DNA of 64,000 bases from Prorocentrum cordatum (Eukaryota > Sar > Dinophyceae > Prorocentrales > Prorocentraceae), in assembly GCA_963575745.1 (NCBI GenBank), contig CAUYUJ010018893.1, forward strand, positions 294,882 to 358,881, written 5' to 3'. Position 1 is the first letter of the stretch, and the number at the start of each line of letters is the position of its first letter. The position numbers were made by a program, and so were the translations under genes. This document shows, piece by piece, positions 56,622-64,000 of the stretch. A model generated the notes under the pieces. It saw only the letters and a list, made by a program, of their open reading frames with translations. It did not search any database and was not told the origin of the DNA.

Positions 56622-56795
56622 GGGTGGATATCGTTGCGGGGCCCATGATATCTCCCCAGATTATATGGCGCCTCTTCGTACTTCAATTCGCCCCCCGGCC
56701 TCCCCCCTGGGCTGAACGCATGCCCCGGGCCACGACTTGTGAGCCCCCCTTCTTAGACGCCCCCGTCTTGGACGCCCCCAAGTGGGCTAGGTCTA
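56622..56795. repeat. Dispersed repeat, family J, copy 2
   Basis: ATATGGCGCCTCTTCGTACT and flanks align with 28046-28210. Confidence 0.55.
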
Positions 56796-56899
56796 CCTCG
56801 GATAGTGCGGGCCCCCCAGTTCCGGGTGTTGCCAGAAGTGTCCCTGGACCAGGGCGCCTCCAGCATCTCCCAGGAGACCCCCACGGACTCCGGAGCACC

Positions 56900-57460
56900 C
56901 CGCGGGAGGCCCCGGGGGCCCCGAAGGCCCCAGGGGCAGAGCGCAGAGCCGGGGGCACCCGTGGCGAGCGCAGAGCGCAGAGCCGGGGGCAGAGCGCAGA
57001 GCGCAGAGCCGGGGGGCACCTCGAGGGCCAGGGGCACCCGCGGCGACCCCCGACGGTGCGCACAGCCCCGGGCGGGCGGCCCTGCGGGCCGCGAGCCGGC
57101 GGCCGCGCGCGCAGGAGCGCGGCCGCGGGCTCCGAGAGGCGGCTGCGGGGCCAGTACGGCAGCGGCAACCGGGGAGGCGCCCCGCGGCCGAGCTCGGAAG
57201 AGAGAGGCTCGCGGAGCGCAGACGGGCCCGAAGGTACAGCCGAAACCGACGGCAGGGGTGGGGAAGCTGGGGAAATGGATGGCGGAAGCAGGCTCTCGGG
57301 ATCGCTCCTTCTCGTTCTCCTCCTCCTCCTCCTCCGCCTCCTCCTCCTCATCCTCCTACTCTTCCTCCGCCTCCTCCGCCTCCTCCTCCTCCTCCGCCTC
57401 CGCCTCCTCCTCTTCCGCCCCGAAACCGATGGCAGGGAAGCGAGTAATGACACAGGCCAG
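56900..57460. repeat. GAGCGCAGAGCCGGGGG repeats and (CTC)n tract
   Basis: About five GAGCGCAGAGCCGGGGGC units at 56935-57020, then GC-rich unique sequence and a CCTCCTCCGCCTCC tract at 57310-57415. Confidence 0.6.
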
Positions 57461-57620
57461 AGCTGGACCTGAACGGTGTTTTTGGTGATTTCGTGGGCCG
57501 TTTTCGTTCCGACTGCGCCGTGCGTTGAAGGCGGCCTCGAGGCAAAGAAGCGAGGGAAGACGAAAACAGCACGAAAACGAAAAACGCCCCTGAGGCTCAG
57601 CCCTGACATCAGCACAACAA

Positions 57621-57755
57621 CTCGGAGGCCCGCGCGGATTTCTCGGGTCGGCGCCGGAGCCCCCTGGCGGCGCCTCCAGCGCCGACCCCGGCGCGCTCCG
57701 CGCGCCGGGGAGGGGGGTCCAGCGCCGATCCGAGAAGTCCGCGCGGGCCTCCGAG
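57621..57755 (+). mobile_element. Family D element, copy 4 (best-preserved)
   Basis: 135 bp: CTCGGAGGCCCGCGCGGATT, TCTCGGGTCGGCGCC at the left; the exact inverse with two or three changes at the right. Interior GCGCCTCCAGCGCCG and GGCGCGCTCCGCGCGCC. Confidence 0.8.
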
Positions 57756-58018
57756 GTTTTATGTTTGGGTCGCTGCTCGTTTCCCTAACCCTTGTATCCG
57801 TGCCTCGTTGTTCCATTCTTGACCGCTTCCGCTTGCCCGCCGGTGCTTTTGAAGAAGCTTCAGCACGGGCGTCCAGTAGGGTCTCATCGCGCGCAGCCCT
57901 GCTGCTGTCAGTTTGACGGTAATTTCTCGGCACTCCGCGCGGGCCTTGTTCTGATCGGCGCTGCCCCCCCCATCCACCCCCCTTTCAATCAGTAGCGAAG
58001 CGTCCTGGCGTGCCTATA

Positions 58019-58186
58019 GGCCTACCGAACACTGTTCTAAGAACCTTTTGCGGTTCCTGCGAAGTGTCCGTAGGACATCTCTGGCTGGGGCTGCCTTGTC
58101 TTGACACATCGTGCTTATGTTTTAAGAACACTGGGTTGGGTCCCTATAGAACACTTTTAGGTTCGAAGAACATGTCGTGGTAGGCC
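58019..58186. mobile_element. Miniature inverted-repeat element L
   Basis: GGCCTACCGAACACTGTTCT, AAGAACCT at the left pairs with reversed right end GGCCTACCACGACATGTTCT, TCGAACCT. Single copy in the window. Confidence 0.55.
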
Positions 58187-58204
58187 CACAGAAATGCCGG
58201 GGCG

Positions 58205-58275
58205 GTCGGTCCCTGCTCAACCCTCGGCGGCGCCTCCAGCACCGACCCTGGCGCGCTCCGCGGGCCTTGGCCGGG
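58205..58275 (+). mobile_element. Family D element, copy 5 (fragment)
   Basis: GGCGGCGCCTCCAGCACCGA, CCCTGGCGCGCTCCGCGGGC only; both ends absent. Confidence 0.4.
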
Positions 58276-58314
58276 CCAACTATCGGAGGGAGGGTGCCGA
58301 ACGGTCACTCATCA

Positions 58315-58480
58315 GGGGGGGGGGAACACACAGACACAAGCAATCGTCGATTCCCAGAAAGTATGGGAAGATATGGGAAGTGGGGGGGGAAGACAGAAAC
58401 CCCGAAAATATGGAAAAATGTAGCGAATTCTGGTGTTTGTGTGTATTTGTTTGTGTGTCCCAGGGCCCCTTCACATTCAT
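58315..58480. mobile_element. CACACA-ended miniature element, family F, copy 2
   Basis: GGGGAACACACAGACACAAG to TTTGTGTGTCCCAGGGCCCC, aligning with 22466-22630. A terminal fragment in reverse orientation is at 59171-59222. Confidence 0.6.
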
Positions 58481-58655
58481 GGTCCCCAGGTGCGTGGCAG
58501 GTGTGGCGTCCCGCCCCGCAGACTCTGCCTGCTTTGTTGCCGTTGCGTCGTCGCTGTCCTCGCCCGTGACCCGCCCGCGACCCACCCGCGTCCCACCCCA
58601 CGCCCGCCCCCTCACTCTTGTCCGGAACTGCGGGGTGCTGCGCATCCACCCCAGA

Positions 58656-58797
58656 GGGTTCCAAAGGAGGTTTGGGGGAGTGGGTTTTCCAGGAGAGGCC
58701 CCCCAGGGGCTTCGCGCTCCCTGCCTGGACGAGGCTCCGAGGCCCCTGGGGAACCCCTCCTGGAAAGCGCCGTCCCCCAAAGCCCCCTTTGGAACCC
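58656..58797. repeat. Long imperfect palindrome
   Basis: GGGTTCCAAAGGAGGTTTGG, GGGAG..TTTTCCAGGAG, CCCCAGGGGC pairs with GGGTTCCAAAGGGGGCTTTG, GGGGACGG..CTTTCCAGGAG on the other arm; ~63-bp arms. Confidence 0.65.
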
Positions 58798-58832
58798 TCC
58801 GGCCACCGCCTGCTGGGATCACGGAAGATCGA

Positions 58833-58993
58833 TTTGGGTCTGGCCTGTCCCCCTACAGGGGCACGGTCCGCGAAAAAAAACACACGCTCCCAAAGAGTTC
58901 CAGACATGGCCAAAAATGGTCCAGCAATCGTCCCCGGACGATTTTTGTACCATTTCTGAATCTTCACCCTGTGGGGGGACAGGCCCGACTTTC
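58833..58993. mobile_element. hAT-like miniature element, family A, copy 6
   Basis: TTGGGTCTGGCCTGTCCCCC to GGGGGGACAGGCCCGACTTT; directly abuts the next element. Confidence 0.65.
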
Positions 58994-59177
58994 GGGTCGG
59001 GCAAAAGGGGGGATAGCAAAGGGGGGGTTTGAGAATCAGCTCACGTAGCTGATTTTCCCGGCGCCGGAGGCGGCCATGTATCGAGGAAGGGGCCCCTCGG
59101 TGAGGCCGAAACCAGCTGCATGCAGCAGATTTCGTAACCCCCCCTTTCCCAATCCCCTCCTTTCGCCTGGCCCGACT
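58993..59177 (-). mobile_element. Family B element, copy 2
   Basis: CGGGTCGGGCAAAAGGGGGG, ATCAGCTCACGTAGCTGATT, GAAACCAGCTGCATGCAGC, GGCCCGACTCT; reverse orientation relative to 59423-59622. Confidence 0.75.
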
Positions 59178-59222
59178 CTGGGAATCGACGATTGATTGTG
59201 TCTGTGTGTGTTTTTCCCCTCC
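59171..59222 (-). repeat. Family F terminal fragment
   Basis: Reverse complement starts GGGGAAAAACACACACAGAC, ACAATCAATCGTCGATTCCC, like the start of 58315-58480. Confidence 0.6.
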
Positions 59223-59240
59223 TAAAAGAGATCACCTCCA

Positions 59241-59348
59241 AATTTTAGGAGGATCCCCTCCTAAAATTGCCGTCACCCGAAAAGCACCAGATACGGGCGA
59301 AGGGGGGGGTCACGAAATTTGCCGTATCTGGTGCTTTTTCTGGTGACG
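59241..59348. repeat. Two adjacent palindromes
   Basis: 59241-59268: arms AATTTTAGGAGG/CCTCCTAAAATT with a 4-bp loop. 59267-59348: arms GCCGTCACCCGAAAAGCACC, AGATACGG and the inverse, the right arm being the start of repeat K. Confidence 0.75.
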
Positions 59349-59421
59349 ACAGTTCCGGTTCGTGGAACGGGGCGGGGGTGGGGCGTCCCCCAGTACATAT
59401 CACTAAACCAGGTTCCACTAA
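59321..59421 (+). repeat. Dispersed repeat K, copy 2
   Basis: CTGGTGCTTTTTCTGGTGAC, GACAGTTCCGG, GGCGTCCCCCAGTACATATC, AACCAGGTTCCACTAAAC. Confidence 0.7.
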
Positions 59422-59422
59422 A

Positions 59423-59622
59423 CTCGGGCCGGACGAAACGGGGGGATTGGGAAAGGGGGGGTTGCGAAATTCGCTGCATCCAGCTGGTTTCGGCCTCACC
59501 GAGGGGCCCACTCCTCGATGCATAGCCGCCTCCAGCGCCGGGAGGCGCCGGGAAAATCAGCTACGTGAGCTGATTCTCAAACCCCCACCCTTTGCTATCC
59601 CCCCCTTTTGCCCGACCCGATA
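59423..59622 (+). mobile_element. Family B element, copy 3
   Basis: TCGGGCCGGACGAAACGGGG to CCCCCTTTTGCCCGACCCGA; inverted ends of ~45 bp, GCTACGTGAGCTGATT inside. Confidence 0.8.
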
Positions 59623-60268
59623 GAGGTTGACACCGGCGCCAACATCGGCGGTGTGCCTCCACCGAGGGGCGCAGATCCCGATCTCGGTGGTGGTGGTGAT
59701 CTCATGGCTGCCGAGGTGACCGTAGCATTACAGTCAAAAACCCAAATAAGGACGCGCGACTTTGCTCAGGGTACCCTTGCGTGCTTGCTCTTCCTTGCTC
59801 TTACGTCCTTGGGATTTTTGTCGTCCGCCGCCCCAAAAATCCTAACTTCGGCTTCCAAGGGTCTTGCGTCCTTACCGCGCGTCCTTATTAGGGTTTTTGA
59901 CTGTACCACCAGCACCGAAGTCTAGGATCGTCTTCCCCCTGTGGAGGCAAGCTCCTGTGTTGGTGTTGGTGCCCGTTTCCAGGCGCTGCAATCTTTTCAC
60001 ACCAGGAGCTTTCGCCCAGGTTCGGCCCCCGTCGGACGGGGCTGGGACGAGGATCAAATCCGTTCCAGAGTGTGCAGGGACGCTCTCAGAGTATTCTGGA
60101 GCGCTCTGAGAGGGCCGCGGCGCCGGAGACATCCTCCACAGCCGCCAGAAATCAGAGCTTCTCGATTTATCTTCGCCCGATGTTATCCTCATCCTGGCTT
60201 CGTCTTACCCCAGGACGGTCGCAGATCATGGTTGTTCGAAGGACGCAGCACAAATGTTGGGTCTAGGG
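59623..60268. other. No gene recognised
   Basis: Contains a loose inverted pair: CAGTCAAAAACCC and AAGGACGCGCG near 59730-59755 against CGCGCGTCCTTATTAGGG and TTTTTGACTG near 59876-59902. This may mark one more small hairpin element of ~175 bp. Confidence 0.45.
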
Positions 60269-60424
60269 TTAAGTCGGGCGTGTCTCGCTACAGTAGGAAA
60301 ATTCAAAAGAGGTAAAACATAGTTTGGAGATTATGTTTTGACTATATGTTGATTATTGGGGGGTATGTTTGCATATTTGTTTTTTCGCTCAAAATCTGCC
60401 CGTAGGGGGACAGGTCAGACCTAA
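60269..60424. mobile_element. hAT-like miniature element, family A, copy 7
   Basis: TTAAGTCGGGCGTGTCTCGC to GGGGGACAGGTCAGACCTAA, flanked by a perfect 8-bp direct repeat GTCTAGGG (60261-60268, 60425-60432). Confidence 0.85.
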
Positions 60425-60605
60425 GTCTAGGGCTCTGGTCTTGGTTTTGAGCGATGCTGCAGGTTGTCGCACCCATGCCTGGGCCGTTCGCGGGCTCCAG
60501 GACCATCGGCGCCTGGTCCGGGGCGAACAAAAAAACACCCCCGCCGGCGAAGTGGCCGCGAGACCTCTTTGCGGCCGCTGCGGGAACAAGATCACATCGT
60601 CGATG

Positions 60606-60643
60606 GGCCCGTTTCCCACCACCACCACTATAAGTTGGAGGGG
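60606..60643 (-). repeat. Family I dispersed element, copy 4
   Basis: Minus strand CCCTCCAACTTATAGTGGTG, GTGGTGGGAAACGGGCCC; on its far side a purine tract (60645-60700) as in copy 3. Confidence 0.55.
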
Positions 60644-60699
60644 AGAAGGCGAAGGGGAGGAGGACGGAGAGGAGGAGGAGGTGGAGGAGGAGGAGGACC

Positions 60700-62090
60700 C
60701 CATCCCCCTCCAATCGTCGGTTGCCTTGGTCGGGATCTGGGGGGCGTTGATTTCTCCGTTGCTGTTGCCTCTCGGGGCGGGGGGCTCGTCGCTGCGGCCG
60801 GATTCGCCTCGATGTCCCGGTTGGAGCCCGCACTTGGAGGGCCCAGGCCGCGGTCGCGTTGCACGCCGTTGAGGGGATCCGAGCGGTAGACGGCACAGTG
60901 ACTCCTGTTCTGGACTCAACGCGTGTACAGTGCAAAATGCGTGCTACTAGCACAGCCCTCGGTGGGGCCTCATGGAGATGGCTGCGGACATGGGGAAGCG
61001 CTTCTGCAAAACTTTCTCTCCCGCATCTGCTGAATCGTGTATTGTGTATGCAACTCTCTTGCCAGAAACTGAACTCAGACCGATCTTCACATGATGCTCA
61101 AAGCAACGCCGATGGGACCACTGTATTCCCCCAGCGCTGCTGCGACAGGCTTGGGGGGGACAAATCGTATCCCCCTGGAGTCCTCCCTAGACCGGGACGC
61201 TGCCGAGCAGGATTTTAAGGATGCCACCCGGAGAGAGGAGGAGGAGCGGAGAATGGTCCGGCCCACGGCTGCAGTGGTGCCACGGTGTCTCGGCTCGCGA
61301 GAGTGTCCCCACCTTTGGGGGGCCGCGAGCGTCGAGGGGGTGACACCGTGCGCATGCGCAGTGCAGTGGCGACAGATCGTGACCGCGGCCATCGCTTTCG
61401 GCCGCGTGGACACTCGCGTGGTGCGGCGCAAGTGGCGGTGGGGCGATGTGGAGCGGCTCCACCATCGGTTCTCATACTTGTTCTCGCCTGTCGAGTTCGC
61501 GAGGATCATAGGTGGCGCTGGGAGGCTTAACCAGGTGAATCAGAACAGGAAACAACACATAAACACAACGGGTTTTATTGGTTTTACGCCGGAAGGGGGC
61601 GTCGTTGAAAGGGTGCCTGGCACGGATGCGGGGATCGGTGTGGCGTCGGTCTTTGGAGCTGGCGGTTTGCGTGGCAAGTGCGTTTAGCTGGTAGCATGTG
61701 TGCGGAACGCGTGACGGTTGCAAAGGCTGCTCACCAGCAACTGGCAGTCTTCTGCCCGCGGGCCAGAACAAATCGTCGCGCGCTCGCAACGGGGTGTGAG
61801 AAAGAGGGTTGGGAAGAGAGCGCGAGTCTCATTCCCAAGAAGTCCCTTCGATAGGCAGCAGACATTTTTTTTCCAATTCATCTGCCGCACGGCCAACCGA
61901 GACAACGAACAACTGTTTCGGCGCGCAGTGTTAGCTTCGCTTGCGCGCATCCTGGCTTCCTTCCGTTGCTTCCTTCGCTTCTTTCTCGCATTCCTCTTCT
62001 TTTTCCTCTTCCCCTGCTTTGCCTTGTCCCGCCCTCCCTTTCCAGCTCGGAGCTGTCATCGCGCGCGAAGAGCGCAACCCAAAGAGCGTT
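60700..62090. other. No gene recognised
   Basis: An open frame at 61091-61687 (+) has some ordinary-looking stretches (GRVDTRVVRRKWRWGDVERL, HHRFSYLFSPVEFARIIG) but no family resemblance or clear splice sites. Confidence 0.3.
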
Positions 62091-62093
62091 GCT

Positions 62094-62215
62094 GTAATTC
62101 CTTTGTGTGCCGTCTGGTTACAGTACCAACGCGGGGGGCACACAAAGGAATTTCCTTTGTGTACGATCGTTTTCGCCGCCCCCACAAGGGCACGCTCGAT
62201 TCCTTTGTGTAGAGC
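62094..62215. repeat. Inverted ATTCCTTTGTGT cluster
   Basis: ATTCCTTTGTGT appears at about 62097, 62151 and 62202 on the plus strand and at about 62140 on the minus strand, with GGGGGCACACAAAGGAATT facing AATTCCTTTGTGTGCCG. Confidence 0.7.
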
Positions 62216-62408
62216 TTGCTTTCCCGCCTCGAGGAGCGCACGGGGCCTGGGGCTACAATCGCAAGGCCGCGGCGCCTGGCAGTGCGATGCAGCTGCGCTG
62301 GCAGCTGGCCAGCCACATCGCCGGCCCTGCATGCCCGCGCGCGCTGCTGCGTTCTGCTGCCGCGACGCGCGCTGCTGTCAACGGATGAACCAACTGATGT
62401 TGCACGGT

Positions 62409-62429
62409 GGTTTGGCTGTGCCAAACCAC
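62409..62429. repeat. Short perfect palindrome
   Basis: TGGTTTGGC-TGT-GCCAAACCA; stem 9 bp, loop 3 bp. Confidence 0.8.
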
Positions 62430-62714
62430 CATGGAATGTTTGTTGGTGGCGGATATTGGGATCTTGTCGCCGCCGGCAGCCTTGCCGCACCATACATGTC
62501 AATTTCATCCGCGAGCGCGGCCGTGCACCAACCCTGGTTCGGATCGTTGGGGATCCAGTCGCATGTGCGCACATGCATTGCACCGTTGGTGGTGCCAAAA
62601 CCATTTGTGTGAAATTCCTTTTTGTGTTTTTCCCAACCATCCTGTGGTGTTGGGTCCTCGTTTTGAAGAGACGGTGCCCCGCGTTCCTCTCCCCCTCCTC
62701 CCCCTCCTCCCTCT

Positions 62715-62792
62715 TCCCATCGTCATCATCATCGTCGTCGTCGTCGTCATCATCATCATTATCATCATCGTCATCATCATCGTCATCGTCAC
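62715..62792. repeat. (CAT/CGT)n microsatellite
   Basis: CATCATCATCGTCGTCGTCG run immediately before the 90-bp array. Confidence 0.9.
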
Positions 62793-62801
62793 CCACGCCC
62801 A

Positions 62802-63965
62802 TTTCGGCACACCCCTCATACGCGTCGTGGCCTCATAGGGAGCCCCACCGAAGGCCCCAGTGGCAGGGTACGCATGCCCCCCCATTACCCATTCCGGCAC
62901 ACCCCTCACACGCGTCGTGGCCCCATAGGGAACTCCACCGAAGGCCCCAGTGGCAGGGTCCGCATGCCTCCCCACCACCAATTCCGGCACACCCCTCACA
63001 CGTGTCGTGGCCCCATAAGGAGGTCCACCGAAGGCCCCAGTGGCAGGGTCCGCATGCCTCCCCACCACCCATTTCGGCACACCCCTCACACGCTTCGTGG
63101 CCCCATAGGGAGCTCCACCGAAGGCCCCAGTGGCAGGGTCCGCATGCCTCCCCACCACCCATTTCGGCACACCCCTCACACGTTTCGTGGCCCCATAGGG
63201 AGCTCCACCGAAGGCCCCAGTGGCAGGGTCCGCATGCCTCCCCACCACCCATTTCGGCACACCCCTCACACGTTTCGTGGCCCCATAGGGAGCTCCACCG
63301 AAGGCCCCAGTGGCAGGGTCCGCATGCCTCCCCACCACCCATTTCGGCACACCCCTCACACGTTTCGTGGCCCCATAGGGAGCTCCACCGGGAGCTCCAC
63401 CGAAGGCCCCAGTGGCAGGGTCGCATGCCTCCCCACCACCCATTTCGGCACACCGTTCACACGTTTCGTGGCCCCATAGGGAGCTCCACCGAAGGCCCCA
63501 GTGGCAGGGTCCGCATGCCTCCCCACCACCCATCTCGGCACACCCCTCACACGTTTCGTGGCCCCATAGGGAGCTCCACCGAAGGCCCCAGTGGCAGCGT
63601 TCGCATGCCTCCCCACTACTTATTTCGGCACACCCCTCACGAGGATCGTGGCCCCATAGGGAGCTCCACCGAAGGCCCCAGTGGCAGCGTTCGCATGGCG
63701 GCCCCGCCCCATTTCGGCACACCCCTCACGAGGATCGTGGCCCCATAGGGAGCTCCACCGAAGGCCCCAGTGGCTGCGTTCGCATGGTGGCCCCGCCTTA
63801 TTTTTGCGCACCCCTCACGAGGATCGTGGCCCCATAGGGAGCTCCACCGACGGCCCCCAGTGGCAGGATTCGCATGGCGGCCTCGGGCCATTTCGGCGCA
63901 CCCTTCACGAGGATCGTGGCCCCATAGGGAGCTCCACCGAAGGCCCCCAATGGCAGTCTCCGTCA
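62802..63965. repeat. 90-bp tandem repeat, array 2 (13 copies)
   Basis: Unit ATTTCGGCACACCCCTCACA, CGTTTCGTGGCCCCATAGGG, AGCTCCACCGAAGGCCCCAG, TGGCAGGGTCCGCATGCCTC. Starts near 62802, 62890, 62980, 63070, 63160, 63250, 63340, 63442, 63532, 63622, 63712, 63802 and 63891. One unit carries a 13-bp internal duplication (GGGAGCTCCACCG). The ATG-rich long frames on both strands are repeat artefacts. Confidence 0.95.
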
Positions 63966-64000
63966 TGGTTCTCAGAACCCTTTCCTGTTTCTGCTCTTCG
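63966..64000 (-). CDS. Exon fragment paralogous to 12603-12829 (continues outside window)
   Basis: Minus strand reads EEQKQERVLRTM, then TETAIGG into the repeats, matching EEQKQKRALRAM at the other locus. It is cut by the window edge. That both copies of this segment sit at the edge of a 90-bp array argues for a duplicated locus rather than independent expansion. Confidence 0.45.

Noticed and set aside
62216-63748. 510-codon frame with 30-residue repeats as a repeat protein
   Set aside because: A 90-bp period keeps every frame open; all three frames on each strand are equally good.
62802-63965. CRISPR array
   Set aside because: Direct 90-bp repeats without unique spacers, eukaryotic context, no cas genes.

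Overview
The window looks like nuclear DNA of a core dinoflagellate with a GC-rich, repeat-laden genome; a Prorocentrum-like species would fit, but genus is inference. Four things point there. (1) A 20/22 match to the dinoflagellate spliced leader, ending GCCATTTTGGCTCAAG, lies 60 bp upstream of an intronless gene. (2) The one multi-exon gene that can be followed is split by introns with GT, GC and GA donors and AG|G acceptors. (3) There are decayed copies of the PIF1-like helicase and the LINE-type reverse transcriptase that litter dinoflagellate genomes. (4) Gene density is very low between kilobase-scale satellites and short inverted-repeat elements. I saw no bacterial operon, rRNA, tRNA or CRISPR array.

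Layout. 1-1835: broken PIF1-like helicase carrying a 150-bp intron with terminal inverted repeats. 2620-9134: a DUF218 (YdcF-like) membrane protein gene whose reading frame can be followed across at least five introns, the introns holding several miniature elements. 9.2-12.3 kb: polypyrimidine and polypurine tracts, one likely exon, and a minus-strand LINE tail. 12.3-15.0 kb: four 90-bp repeats, a paralogous minus-strand exon, and a 2.1-kb (TAG)n array. 15.06-19.8 kb: a compositionally different block of broken plus-strand reading frames. 20-24 kb: microsatellites and dispersed repeats. 24.1-25.0 kb: broken reverse transcriptase. 26619-26718: assembly gap. 27-39.9 kb: palindromes, a Cys-rich exon candidate and five large satellite families. 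39943-42442: spliced-leader relic plus an acyltransferase-3/SGNH gene, the best single gene here. 43.7-44.8 kb: one exon candidate and a cluster of miniature elements. 45.1-48.4 kb: a higher-order satellite. 48.4-62 kb: mostly non-coding, rich in miniature inverted-repeat elements. 62.8-64.0 kb: thirteen more 90-bp repeats abutting a second copy of the minus-strand exon.

The only genes likely to be functional are the acyltransferase and, possibly, the DUF218 gene; nothing suggests they act together. The main interest is mobile DNA: at least six families of short inverted-repeat elements, one with perfect 8-bp target duplications, several inside introns, plus an intron that itself has the structure of a miniature transposon (introner-like).
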